Below are positions 9,209 to 18,067 of a stretch of DNA of 64,000 bases, piece after piece (position 1 is the first letter of the stretch; every line of letters begins with the position of its first letter). This DNA comes from Berkiella sp963803015. GTDB taxonomy: Bacteria > Pseudomonadota > Gammaproteobacteria > Berkiellales > Berkiellaceae. The stretch covers positions 744,001 to 808,000 of the forward strand of contig CAWDKV010000011.1 of assembly GCA_963803015.1 (NCBI GenBank), given 5' to 3'. The position numbers and the translations under genes are program-made. The notes beneath the pieces are model-generated. The model saw only the letters and a program-made list of their open reading frames with translations. It did no database searches and had not been told where the DNA came from.

Positions 9209-9426
9209 GAATGACTCCCTGTTCAAATCGCAAATTTCAATTTTCTTTCAATGGATAAGTAGCTGAGTTTTACAAACTATTTTTTTGTTTGATAGCTTCG
9301 TCTATATATTAAGCCCGATAGTTTGCCATATTCGGCTATAGAAAGTACACCTTATAGGACTTCCCTTAGGTGAAAGTTGCTGACTGTTATATAAAGGTAT
9401 GACAAAAAGAAGGGGAATATCACTGT
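9209..9426. other. Intergenic region upstream of the symporter
   Basis: This 218-bp gap lies inside the leftward gene string and may hold a separate promoter for the symporter-desaturase-EamA group. A weak inverted repeat CACCT/AGGTG flanks 9357-9382. I could not fix a convincing promoter. Confidence 0.3.
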
Positions 9427-10368
9427 TTAATTGTGGGTATAAATTATTTTGGCAATTTGTATATCTTGCACGGCTAATCCCGTTAGATCTGCAATGGTTA
9501 ACTGATTATCAGAAATTCGTCCTCTACTTTGCACTGAAATAATATTGCCTAATTCGCTTATTTTATCTTCATTGATTATTTTTTTGCGAATGGCATGGGA
9601 AATATCGCCTCTTTCTACACACTGAGAAATACTATCCGCCACAATAACATCTGCTCTACCAAAAATACTTTCTTCTAATTCTTGTTTGTGTATGGTATCT
9701 GCCCCAACGGCAGTAATATGCGTGCCAGCTTTGATTTGGCGTGAAAATAAAATAGGAGATGCAGCTGATGTTGTGGTGACGATGAGGTTACAAGTTGATG
9801 TAATATCCTCTACCTGTTGAGTCGTCTGAATTTTAAATCCTTCTTTTTCCATATCTTCTTGGAAATGTAAAAGATTTTTTTTGTCTCTACCCCACACCTT
9901 CACTTGTGTACATTGAACCACTTTTTTTAAAAACAGCAACTGTAACCGAGCTTGCGTGCCAGTACCAATGATGCCAATTTGACTCACATGCTTAGGCGCT
10001 AAGTATTTCGCACAAATGGCTCCAGCCGCTGCGGTCCGTAAATCAGTAAGGTAACCCTCATCAAGTAAGATAGCCAAAGGTAGCCCAGTCTTTTGACTAA
10101 AGAGCAGCATCAGCCCATTACTGGAGGGAAGATTTAATTTAGGATTATCATAAAATCCTGAAGCTATTTTCACCAGATAAAAATCATTTCCAAGGATGTA
10201 ACCGTATTTTATATGCACATCACCCGGTGGCTCTTTAAACAATAGCTCACCTACAGGGGGAATAATTGCATTTCCTTTTGAATAGGCAACAAATCCTTCT
10301 TCGATAGCAGGAATAATATCAATTGATTGTAATATTTGCTTAATTTTAGTTAAATGAATTATTTTCAT
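9427..10368 (-). CDS. Ornithine cyclodeaminase/mu-crystallin family protein (EutC-like)
   Basis: The 313-residue protein belongs to the ornithine cyclodeaminase family, NAD(P)-dependent enzymes that deaminate or reduce cyclic and branched imino acids. Seen features are the substrate region VHIKYGYI with the active-site Lys, the segment LLDEGYLTDLRTAAAGA, the dinucleotide-binding loop IGIIGTGTQARLQ (about residues 128-140), and ITAVGADTIHKQEL. It lies 3 bp downstream of a threonine-dehydratase-like gene. That same pair (eutB-eutC) occurs in ectoine utilisation, and a related pair (sbnA-sbnB) makes diaminopropionate, so ornithine is not the only plausible substrate. With arginase nearby, arginine to proline via ornithine is attractive but inferred. 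Confidence 0.82.
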   Translation of the reverse strand: MKIIHLTKIKQILQSIDIIPAIEEGFVAYSKGNAIIPPVGELLFKEPPGDVHIKYGYILGNDFYLVKIASGFYDNPKLNLPSSNGLMLLFSQKTGLPLAILLDEGYLTDLRTAAAGAICAKYLAPKHVSQIGIIGTGTQARLQLLFLKKVVQCTQVKVWGRDKKNLLHFQEDMEKEGFKIQTTQQVEDITSTCNLIVTTTSAASPILFSRQIKAGTHITAVGADTIHKQELEESIFGRADVIVADSISQCVERGDISHAIRKKIINEDKISELGNIISVQSRGRISDNQLTIADLTGLAVQDIQIAKIIYTHN

Positions 10369-10371
10369 ATT

Positions 10372-11328
10372 CTATTCTAGAACGCTTTTTAGTGTTTCAA
10401 CGCTTATGTTGGCACCGCTTAAAACAATGACTATCTTTTTACCACGAAATCTTTCTTTGTTTTTTAACAGCGAAGCTAAAGCCACGCCTGCTGCCCCTTC
10501 AACTAAAAGATGTTGGGTTTTAATTAAAGCGATAATAGCGTTTTGGATCTCTTTTTCAGACACTAAGATATAATCATCTACATATTTTCTACACATATCA
10601 AAAGTAATGGTGTCTAGTACTATTCCTCCTCCTGTCGCGTCTGAGAGAGTTGGCAAAGTTGCCATTTCTATCATTTTCCCTGCTTTAATTGATTCAGACA
10701 TCACAGGAGAGTTTTCTGGTAAGCATCCAATCACTTGTATCGCAGGAGACAGCGATTTGATAAAACCCGCTATACCTGAAATTAATCCGCCTCCTGAGAC
10801 TGGCACTAATATGACATCGATTTGATTCAGCTGACGTGCAATTTCTAGCGCAATGGTACCTTGTCCAGCAATCACCTGCAGATCATTATAAGGCGAAATG
10901 TAAATGCTATTATTTTTTTTCGCATAATCTAACGCATAATTTTCTGTTAGCATGCAATCATTAGCATAAAATTCCAAATGAGCATCATAATTGCGGATAT
11001 TTTCCATTTTTGCTGATGAAACATTTTCTGGAACAAAAATTATTCCAGGAATATTCAATTGACTTAAACCGTAAGCAACCGCAGCCCCATGGTTGCCTGA
11101 AGATGCGGTTACTACACCTTGTGTGCGCTCTGCAGGTAATAAAGACAACAGTTTATTGAAAGCTCCCCGTACCTTAAAAGAACCTGTGTATTGTAGATTT
11201 TCGCACTTTAGATAAACCTCTGAATGGGTAAGTCTGCTTAGCGCGACTGAAAAATCCAAAGGCGTTTCGCGAATATAGGGACGTATTTTGTTTTCAGCTA
11301 TGAGTACTTCTTTTTTCAGATCTAGCAT
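10372..11328 (-). CDS. Threonine/serine dehydratase-like PLP enzyme (EutB-like)
   Basis: This 318-residue fold-type II PLP enzyme shows the Schiff-base Lys in GSFKVRGAFNK (about residue 52), the substrate loop TASSGNHGAAVAYG (about 76-89), the phosphate-binding glycine loop PVSGGGLISGIAG (about 177-189) and a C-terminal cofactor-site serine in VLSGANIS. It would deaminate threonine or serine to a 2-oxo acid, or act on a related hydroxy-amino acid such as that formed from hydroxyectoine. It lacks the ACT-like regulatory domain of biosynthetic IlvA, so a catabolic role is likely. The ATG follows GAGGAG by eight bases. It is the first gene of the leftward unit that continues into the ornithine-cyclodeaminase-like gene. 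Confidence 0.85.
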   Translation of the reverse strand: MLDLKKEVLIAENKIRPYIRETPLDFSVALSRLTHSEVYLKCENLQYTGSFKVRGAFNKLLSLLPAERTQGVVTASSGNHGAAVAYGLSQLNIPGIIFVPENVSSAKMENIRNYDAHLEFYANDCMLTENYALDYAKKNNSIYISPYNDLQVIAGQGTIALEIARQLNQIDVILVPVSGGGLISGIAGFIKSLSPAIQVIGCLPENSPVMSESIKAGKMIEMATLPTLSDATGGGIVLDTITFDMCRKYVDDYILVSEKEIQNAIIALIKTQHLLVEGAAGVALASLLKNKERFRGKKIVIVLSGANISVETLKSVLE

Positions 11329-11498
11329 GGCGCTAACTCCTCAACGTATATTATCAGTTATAGGTTTCGTCCAAATGAATATCTAGCAAAAGGGGTGTTA
11401 ATAAATAAGATTTGATTTTAAAAGAAGACTAAGCTAACGAGCCTAACATTGTCAGGCTCAGCAAACAGAAATTCGTACCGAAAAGTCATCTGTGAAGA
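11329..11498. other. Intergenic hairpin after ppiD
   Basis: This 170-bp gap lies between the end of ppiD and the next leftward gene. GAGCCT (11439-11444) and AGGCTC (11454-11459) form a perfect 6-bp stem. The surrounding text resembles a second site near 14262-14290 and, loosely, the palindrome family described elsewhere. A strong T-run is missing, so it is only a weak terminator candidate. Confidence 0.35.
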
Positions 11499-13391
11499 CT
11501 ATATTCTCTCGATATATTTTTTAACCTTTGCTTCACGTACCAATTCTGTCGAGTAGAGCGCAAACTCGAGCTCTCCTAGAATATTCGCCAGTGAAGATTG
11601 GTAGCTTTGTTTTTCTTTTATAGACAGTTTTGACCCATCACCATCTATGACTTGCGTTAACCAAATCACGGCATAATCACCGGTTTGTAGACGTGTCAAT
11701 GTCGCTATTTCGTCAGAAGATTTTTGCGGCTTAGGAAGTGAAAAAGCGGCATCCAGTATAATGGGATTGAGCTCTTTGTTTGAACGAGTGACCTTAGAAT
11801 AGTCTTGCCAATTAACGGATAATTTATCCCCTTTTCCGTTTTGTACCTCAGCAAGCAATTTTTCAGCTGCAGCTTTTACCAATTCATCCAACTTTTCATT
11901 CAGAAGCTGTTCTTTGACTTCCGCTTTGACTTCTGCAAAAGGTTTTTGTATAGACGGTTTGAGTTCATTCACACGTAAAACAATATAATTTTCATCATTC
12001 AGTTGGATGAGCTCACTATTATTCTTGTCCTCTTTTACAGGCTGGCTAAAAGCCGCTGTCAGCACAGCAGTATTGAGTAATTCAGAAATCTCTGGTGGAT
12101 TTTTTTGACTGAAATAGCCCGTCTTCTTTAGAGGTAATTGATACTTATCAACGATGGGTTGCAAAGAGTCAGGTTGCTCATAAGCAATGACACTAATTTC
12201 ATCTACCATATGGTAAAACTTGTCTTGCGCAACTTGTGATTTATATTTTTTAAGGACATCTGCCTTTACTGTCGCAAAAGGACGACTTTTTTCGGCTTGT
12301 TTTTCTACTAATTTAATAATCTCATAGCCCGATTCCATTCGCAGAGGATCACTAACTTGACCGGGTTTGTCTAAAGTAAAAGCCACTTTTTCAAAATCAG
12401 AAGCCATCTCGCTTTGTGATATCCAAGCAAGCTCTCCACCATTTGCAGCACTTTTATTATCACCGGAATATTTTTTAGCTAATTTATCAAAAGATTCGCC
12501 TTTTTTGATCTCCTGATAAATTTTATCAGCTTTGACTTTAGCTTCTTCGTCTTTATCTTGAGATGACTCTGCTGGCACCGCAATTAAAATATGTTTCACT
12601 AAGACTCTAGCGGGAACACTAAATTGATCTTTATGAGCTTCATAAAAATCTTGAAGCTCTTTATCTGTGGGGGATATCTGATTTTCTAGTTCAGGTAAAG
12701 AAAGAACAACATACTCAAGGTCAATTTGTTCATCACTCATAAAAGATGTCAAATGCGCGTCATAATACGCTTTTAAATTATCTTCACTTAATGACACAGC
12801 ATCTTTAAAGGCATCGCGTTTGACCTCTGCTGCACGAAAATCTCTTTCTTGAAAAACAAATTTTGCAGCTAATTCAACTTCATTATCTAAAGAAAAAGCG
12901 GTCTGAATTAATCCTTGTTCTAATTGCCTTTTAAGAAGATTATCCTGGATTAAAGAACGAAATTCTCTATCTGTAAACCGTGCGTTTTCCAAAAAGCGCG
13001 CATAAGTATTCGGAGAAAACTGGCCAGATTCTTGCAAAAAGGGGATGGAGTATAAAGTGGCATTGACTTGTTCTGCATTCACACTCATGCCAAGCCTTTT
13101 TTGTTCTTGCAATAAAATAGCTTCATCGATGAGTGAATCCAACAGCTTCTTTTTAACTTCTGTAGGATCGAGTTGTTTAAGTGATTGCCCATTACTCTGG
13201 CTAAGTAGCCGCTGATAAGCAACGTCTATTTCTTGGAGTGAAATTTTCTTCCCATCGACTTTGGCAACAACTTGTTCTGATTGGCCACTAAACATGCTTC
13301 CTGTACCAAATAAGATAAACGTAAGCGCAATCATGCCGACAATAATCCAAGCAATGAAACCCTGCGCTTTATCTCTCAAGTCTTGCAACAT
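11499..13391 (-). CDS. ppiD: Peptidyl-prolyl isomerase D, periplasmic folding chaperone
   Basis: The 630-residue protein is an inner-membrane-anchored SurA-type chaperone that helps proteins emerging from the Sec translocon fold in the periplasm. It begins MLQDLRDKAQGFIAWIIVGM, the family's uncleaved N-terminal anchor. A SurA-like N-terminal chaperone region follows (FSGQSEQVVAKVDGKKISLQE onward). A parvulin domain lies around residues 255-360 (VKHILIAVP, then GGELAWISQSEM, then GYEIIKLVEKQ). The C-terminal region repeats the chaperone fold. I choose ATG 13391, preceded by TTGAGG, over the in-frame ATG at 13424 because family members begin MLQ. Two tRNA genes lie immediately upstream on the same strand, as in related genomes. 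Confidence 0.9.
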   Translation of the reverse strand: MLQDLRDKAQGFIAWIIVGMIALTFILFGTGSMFSGQSEQVVAKVDGKKISLQEIDVAYQRLLSQSNGQSLKQLDPTEVKKKLLDSLIDEAILLQEQKRLGMSVNAEQVNATLYSIPFLQESGQFSPNTYARFLENARFTDREFRSLIQDNLLKRQLEQGLIQTAFSLDNEVELAAKFVFQERDFRAAEVKRDAFKDAVSLSEDNLKAYYDAHLTSFMSDEQIDLEYVVLSLPELENQISPTDKELQDFYEAHKDQFSVPARVLVKHILIAVPAESSQDKDEEAKVKADKIYQEIKKGESFDKLAKKYSGDNKSAANGGELAWISQSEMASDFEKVAFTLDKPGQVSDPLRMESGYEIIKLVEKQAEKSRPFATVKADVLKKYKSQVAQDKFYHMVDEISVIAYEQPDSLQPIVDKYQLPLKKTGYFSQKNPPEISELLNTAVLTAAFSQPVKEDKNNSELIQLNDENYIVLRVNELKPSIQKPFAEVKAEVKEQLLNEKLDELVKAAAEKLLAEVQNGKGDKLSVNWQDYSKVTRSNKELNPIILDAAFSLPKPQKSSDEIATLTRLQTGDYAVIWLTQVIDGDGSKLSIKEKQSYQSSLANILGELEFALYSTELVREAKVKKYIERI

Positions 13392-13438
13392 GGTGTTAAC
13401 CTCAAATCCGGGAAGTGTGCTCATAAGAGCACAAGAAG

Positions 13439-13515
13439 TGGCGGAGCGGACGGGACTCGAACCCGCGACCCCCGGCGTGACAGGCCAGTATTCTAACCAA
13501 CTGAACTACCGCTCC
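13439..13515 (-). tRNA. tRNA-Asp (GTC)
   Basis: The minus strand folds into a canonical tRNA. The acceptor GGAGCGG pairs with CCGCTCC, the anticodon loop CTGTCAC gives GTC, the T arm contains GGGTTCGAGTCCC, and the discriminator G is followed by an encoded CCA at 13441-13439. It lies 6 bp after tRNA-Val and just upstream of ppiD. Confidence 0.97.
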
Positions 13516-13521
13516 GCAATT

Positions 13522-13597
13522 TGGTGGGTGCTGAGGGGCTTGAACCCCCGACCCTCGCCTTGTAAGGGCGACGCTCTCCCAACTGAGCTAAGCACCC
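13522..13597 (-). tRNA. tRNA-Val (TAC)
   Basis: The minus strand gives acceptor GGGTGCT paired with AGCACCC, anticodon TAC in the loop of stem CGCCC/GGGCG, T arm GGGGTTCAAGCCCC and encoded CCA. A TATAAT-like hexamer lies just upstream at 13602-13607. It is first of a Val-Asp pair that probably shares a transcript with hupB or starts in the short gap after it. Confidence 0.97.
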
Positions 13598-13615
13598 GTT
13601 TATTATAGTTGAAAT

Positions 13616-13633
13616 TTCACTTTTGCAAGTGAA
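13616..13633. terminator. Small hairpin between hupB and tRNA-Val
   Basis: TTCACTT (13616-13622) and AAGTGAA (13627-13633) form a perfect 7-bp stem with a four-base loop just after the hupB stop. On the minus strand only a short ATTT follows, so termination would be partial at best. Confidence 0.35.
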
Positions 13634-13666
13634 GTAGAACAAAGACATCACCTTAATTTGTCACTG

Positions 13667-13987
13667 TTAGGCTTTATCTTCTTCAAGAACAACGGAGCCG
13701 GAGTTTACAGCATCTTTCAATACTTTACCAGCTTTAAATAAAGCGACGTTTGAAGCTGCTATTTGAATAGGCTCGCCTGTCTTTGGATTGCGCCCCGTTC
13801 TGGCCGCGCGAGGCTTAACAGAAAATGTACCAAACCCAAGTAAGGACACCGACTTTCCGCCGCATAAAGCAGCCATGACAGCATCAAGTAATCCATTTAA
13901 AGCACGTCCTGCTGCCGCTTTGGATATATCTGCATGCTCTGCTATGTGATCTATAAGCTCCGCTTTATTAACGAGGTTAGTTGCCAC
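13667..13987 (-). CDS. hupB: HU-family nucleoid protein
   Basis: The 106-residue product is a histone-like DNA-binding protein that bends and compacts DNA as a dimer. The core begins NKAELIDHIAEHADISKAAAG and continues through GFGTFSVKPRAARTGRNPKTGEPI, the beta-arm signature that inserts into the minor groove, to FKAGKVLKDAVN. A 14-residue C-terminal tail ending LEEDKA extends past the usual HU length of about 90. I set the start at GTG 13987, preceded by GGAAGAG; an upstream in-frame TTG at 14020 would add residues unlike HU. It lies downstream of lon on the same strand, the usual gammaproteobacterial order, and upstream of tRNA-Val. Confidence 0.93.
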   Translation of the reverse strand: MATNLVNKAELIDHIAEHADISKAAAGRALNGLLDAVMAALCGGKSVSLLGFGTFSVKPRAARTGRNPKTGEPIQIAASNVALFKAGKVLKDAVNSGSVVLEEDKA

Positions 13988-14304
13988 AGGTCTCTTCCTT
14001 TTCAAGTGGTGATAGTTCAATTTAGGTTTTGAAAAGTATCATGCTAGAGGAGGTTGTACAAGAACTAATGGAAAATAAGATGCAAAGTGAATGTATCTAG
14101 AAAACCTACAAAATTATATTGATTTAAGCCAGATAAAGTATTATAGGCGTTGCAATTTAGGGATCTCGCTATGATGGGAGCAATGCAATAACCCCGCCTG
14201 CTGGTGCAAAGCGCGATTATTGCACTAAGAAAGTCGCAGAAGGACGAAACACTAAACCGACGTAGGCTAACAGCGTAAGGCTCAGCAAAGCGTAGATGGC
14301 CCTA
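13988..14304. other. lon-hupB intergenic region with long inverted repeat
   Basis: This 317-bp gap contains no gene. A perfect 8-bp inverted repeat, TGCAATAA (14184-14191) and TTATTGCA (14217-14224), could form a hairpin with further inner pairing. A short segment near 14262-14290 (TAGGCTAAC, then AAGGCTCAGCAAA) resembles the hairpin region downstream of ppiD. A hupB promoter probably lies here but could not be pinned down. Confidence 0.4.
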
Positions 14305-16719
14305 TTAATGCGCAGGCAAATCTTTAGATGCGGGTTTCGAATCCTCTGCCTTTTTTTCAGCGCTATCGGGCTCAGGAAGCGGCTGAGGTTTGCGTGTTAA
14401 TGCAATTTTAAAGACATCATCCATCCATTTCACACAGTGTATTTTTAAATCTTCCTGCACGTTTTTTGGAATGTCTTTTAAATCACGCCGATTCTCTTCT
14501 GGAATGATTACTTCTGTAATCCCTGCCCGTCTTGCTGCCAGAAGCTTCTCTTTTAATCCCCCAATAGGAAGGACTTCCCCACGCAACGTTATCTCGCCTG
14601 TCATGGCTACGTGCGCTTTAACTGGGATCCCAGTAAGTACAGAGACAATGGCTGTACACATCCCTATTCCAGCGCTTGGCCCATCTTTGGGTGTTGCACC
14701 TTCTGGCACATGGATATGGATATCAAATTTTTCATAAAAATCAGTCTTAATTCCTAAAGTCTGAGCACGACTTCTCACTACAGCTGTAGCAGCTTGAATA
14801 GATTCTTGCATCACTTCACCCAATTTACCGGTGCTTGTAATTTTCCCTTTACCAGGAACAGCTACCGCTTCAATGGTTAAAATGTCGCCCCCAACCTCAG
14901 TCCAAGCAAGCCCTGTTACCTGACCTACTTGATCACGTTCTTCTGCAATCCCAAAGCGGAATCTTTTAACACCTAAATATTTTTCAACATTCTCTTTATC
15001 AACATCAAGATGCTTGATATTTTGATCCATCAAAATTTCTTTTACGACTTTTCGAGAAATTTTAGAAATCTCTCGCTCGAGGTTTCTCACCCCTGCTTCT
15101 CGTGTGTAGTAGCGTATAATATTCATTAAAGCAGATTCTTTGATATCCAACTCTTCTACTTTTAAACCGTTATTCGTCATTTGTTTTGGAACCAAATATT
15201 TCTCGGCAATGTTGAGTTTTTCATCTTCTGTGTAACCCGCAAGCCTGATCACTTCCATTCTATCTAATAATGGAGCTGGAATATTCATAGAGTTGGCAGT
15301 AGCCACAAACATCACTTCAGACAAATCATAATCCACTTCTAAATAGTGATCGTTAAATGTGCTGTTTTGCTCCGGATCTAATACCTCTAATAGCGCCGCT
15401 GCGGGATCACCACGAAAATCCATTGCCATTTTGTCTATTTCATCAAGCAAAAACAGCGGATTCTTAACACCTGCTTTGGCTAATTTCTGCAGGATTTTCC
15501 CAGGCATAGCACCAATATAAGTTCTACGATGACCGCGAATTTCCGCTTCATCTCTTATGCCACCCAAAGACATACGAATAAATTGCCGCTGTGTTGCTCT
15601 AGCAATTGATCGTCCCAATGAGGTTTTACCCACTCCAGGCGGTCCGACTAAGCAAAGGATAGGTCCCTTGAGTTCTTTTACACGTTTTTGTACAGCTAAA
15701 AACTCTATTATTCGCTCTTTGACTTTCTCTAAGCCGTAATGATCTTCTTCTAAAATGGCTTCGGCAGCATCTAAATCCAGGCGAATTTTAGATTTCTTCT
15801 TCCAAGGCACTTGTAAAATCCAATCGATATAATTTCGTGATACCGTCGCTTCTGCAGACATAGGCGGCATCATCTTCAATTTTTTTAATTCTGCGGTAAC
15901 TTTGCCATAGGCTTCTTTAGACATTCCCGCTTTTTCAATCTTTTCTTTAAGCTCTTCGTGCTCACTTGCTTCATGGCCTAATTCTTCTTGAATGGCCTTC
16001 ATTTGCTCATTTAAATAATATTCACGTTGGCTTTTTTCCATTTGCCGTTTTACATTCGATCGGATCCTTTGCTCTACTTGCAAAAGATCAAGCTCTGATT
16101 CCATCAGAGCCATCAGCTTCTCAAAGCGTTCTCTTAAAACTGTGACCTCGAGTACGTTTTGCTTCTCTTGGATTTTTAATGACATATGCGCAGCAATGGT
16201 ATCCGCTAAACGGCCCGGATCTTCTATGCTTGCCACTGAAGAGACAATTTCTGGCGGAATTTTTTTATTTAATTTGACATATTTCTCAAACTGACTCATT
16301 AACGCGCGAACAAGGACTTCTGCTTCTTCATCACGAAAAGCAACATCATCTATAAATTCAACATTCGCCAAGAAATAAGGATCAGATTGGGTATATTCTA
16401 TAACGCGGCCGCGTCTTTCCCCTTCAACCAGCACTTTGACAGTGCCATCAGGCAACTTCAGCAATTGCAAAACGGTAGAGATAGTCCCAATTTCATAGAG
16501 ATCTTTTTCAACAGGATTATCTTGCGTGGCCTCTTTTTGCGCCATCAATAATATTTGTTTTTTAGGTTCTAACATCGCGGCATCAAGCGCTTTGATAGAC
16601 TTTTCGCGACCAACAAATAGTGGGATCACCATATGCGGATAGACCACAACATCTCTGAGCGGTAAAACAGGAATAATAAGTGTTTTTTCTGGATCTTTCT
16701 CAGTCACAGATTGCTCCAT
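14305..16719 (-). CDS. lon: ATP-dependent protease La
   Basis: The 804-residue protein is the cytoplasmic Lon protease, a hexameric AAA+ enzyme that degrades misfolded and regulatory proteins. The N-terminal substrate domain starts IPVLPLRDVVVYPHMVIPLF. The Walker A loop GPPGVGKTS is near residue 360, with Walker B LFLLDEIDKM about 65 residues later. The Ser-Lys protease domain carries GPSAG (Ser near residue 682) and the later KEKLLAARRAGI (Lys near 724). The length fits the family and all catalytic residues are present. The C-terminus has a short Pro/Glu/Lys-rich tail. It lies 18 bp downstream of clpX, continuing the tig-clpP-clpX-lon block. Confidence 0.98.
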   Translation of the reverse strand: MEQSVTEKDPEKTLIIPVLPLRDVVVYPHMVIPLFVGREKSIKALDAAMLEPKKQILLMAQKEATQDNPVEKDLYEIGTISTVLQLLKLPDGTVKVLVEGERRGRVIEYTQSDPYFLANVEFIDDVAFRDEEAEVLVRALMSQFEKYVKLNKKIPPEIVSSVASIEDPGRLADTIAAHMSLKIQEKQNVLEVTVLRERFEKLMALMESELDLLQVEQRIRSNVKRQMEKSQREYYLNEQMKAIQEELGHEASEHEELKEKIEKAGMSKEAYGKVTAELKKLKMMPPMSAEATVSRNYIDWILQVPWKKKSKIRLDLDAAEAILEEDHYGLEKVKERIIEFLAVQKRVKELKGPILCLVGPPGVGKTSLGRSIARATQRQFIRMSLGGIRDEAEIRGHRRTYIGAMPGKILQKLAKAGVKNPLFLLDEIDKMAMDFRGDPAAALLEVLDPEQNSTFNDHYLEVDYDLSEVMFVATANSMNIPAPLLDRMEVIRLAGYTEDEKLNIAEKYLVPKQMTNNGLKVEELDIKESALMNIIRYYTREAGVRNLEREISKISRKVVKEILMDQNIKHLDVDKENVEKYLGVKRFRFGIAEERDQVGQVTGLAWTEVGGDILTIEAVAVPGKGKITSTGKLGEVMQESIQAATAVVRSRAQTLGIKTDFYEKFDIHIHVPEGATPKDGPSAGIGMCTAIVSVLTGIPVKAHVAMTGEITLRGEVLPIGGLKEKLLAARRAGITEVIIPEENRRDLKDIPKNVQEDLKIHCVKWMDDVFKIALTRKPQPLPEPDSAEKKAEDSKPASKDLPAH

Positions 16720-16737
16720 TTTGACGTATTCCTAAAT

Positions 16738-18033
16738 CTAAGATGACTCTCTATCCTGAGTAGCCAAAGGTTTATCTACATTTTCGTAGATAAGGATGGG
16801 TTTTGAATCCCCATTGATAAACGCTTCATCAATCACAACTTTAGTCACCCCTTCCATCGAAGGTAAGTCGTACATTGTATTTAATAAGCTCTGTTCTAAA
16901 ATAGAACGCAATCCACGCGCACCGGTCTTTCTTTCAAGTGCTTTTTTGGCTACTGCACGCAATGCTTCTTTACGAAATTCTAATGACACTTTTTCCATGT
17001 CAAAAAGCTTAGCATATTGCTTTGTTAAAGCATTCTTTGGTTCAGTTAATATATTGACTAAAGCATCCTCATCCAGCTCTTCTAAGGTCGCAAGTACAGG
17101 TAATCTACCCACGAATTCTGGAATAAGACCAAATTTAATTAAATCTTCTGGTTCAACTTTAGCAAAAGCATCTGTCAAAGATTTTTTGTCCTTAGCGCTA
17201 GTCACCTTTGCACTAAATCCTATACTGCCTTTGTCAGATCGTTCAAGAATGACTTTTTCTAATCCAGCAAAAGCCCCACCACAGATAAACAAGATGTTAC
17301 TGGTATCCACTTGCAAAAATTCTTGTTGAGGATGTTTTCTGCCACCTTGTGGCGGAACAGAGGCAACCGTGCCCTCAATTAATTTTAATAAGGCTTGCTG
17401 AACCCCTTCTCCTGAGACATCTCTAGTAATAGAAGGATTTTCAGATTTACGAGAAATTTTGTCGATTTCATCAATGTAGACGATACCCGTTTGGGCTCGC
17501 TCCACATCATAGTCACATTTTTGCAGCAGTTTTTGGATGATATTTTCCACATCTTCGCCGACATAACCTGCTTCGGTTAAAGTCGTCGCATCTGCAATAG
17601 CAAAAGGGACATCCAGCAAGCGCGCCAGCGTTTCAGCTAAAAGCGTTTTACCACAGCCCGTTGGGCCAATGAGCAAAATATTACTTTTACCTAACTCAAC
17701 GTCTTCTGATTTGCCACTACCATGCTTTAAGCGCTTATAATGATTATAGACCGCAACAGCTAGAATTTTTTTAGCTTTGGTCTGTCCAATCACATACTCA
17801 TCTAAGATGCGATGTATTTGGTGCGGAGAAGGAAGTTGAGTAGAAGGCGTAACAATGGCACTTTCTTCAATTTCTTCACGGATAATATCGTTACATAGCT
17901 CTACGCATTCATCACATATGAAAACAGAGGGGCCTGCAATAAGTTTTCGAACTTCATGTTGGCTTTTTCCACAAAAAGAGCAATATAGCAATTTGCCATT
18001 ATCTTCACCACGACCGCCTTGATGATCACTCAT
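16738..18033 (-). CDS. clpX: ClpX, ATPase and specificity subunit of Clp protease
   Basis: This 431-residue AAA+ unfoldase recognises tagged substrates and feeds them to ClpP. The N-terminal zinc domain has CSFCGKSQ and later CDECVELC, giving four Cys ligands. Walker A GPTGCGKT is near residue 126 and Walker B VYIDEIDKI follows. The loop for ClpP docking (IGF, seen as GSIGFSAKV) is present. Length and motif order are typical. It lies 34 bp downstream of clpP and just upstream of lon, all on the minus strand. Confidence 0.98.
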   Translation of the reverse strand: MSDHQGGRGEDNGKLLYCSFCGKSQHEVRKLIAGPSVFICDECVELCNDIIREEIEESAIVTPSTQLPSPHQIHRILDEYVIGQTKAKKILAVAVYNHYKRLKHGSGKSEDVELGKSNILLIGPTGCGKTLLAETLARLLDVPFAIADATTLTEAGYVGEDVENIIQKLLQKCDYDVERAQTGIVYIDEIDKISRKSENPSITRDVSGEGVQQALLKLIEGTVASVPPQGGRKHPQQEFLQVDTSNILFICGGAFAGLEKVILERSDKGSIGFSAKVTSAKDKKSLTDAFAKVEPEDLIKFGLIPEFVGRLPVLATLEELDEDALVNILTEPKNALTKQYAKLFDMEKVSLEFRKEALRAVAKKALERKTGARGLRSILEQSLLNTMYDLPSMEGVTKVVIDEAFINGDSKPILIYENVDKPLATQDRESS

Positions 18034-18067
18034 GGACCCACCTTCTTAACGCTACCGTTAATCAAAT

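Noticed and set aside
13685..13710. A match to the repeat core (CCGGAGTTTAC) inside hupB
   Set aside because: It is part of a conserved HU coding segment and no palindromic arms surround it; a chance match.
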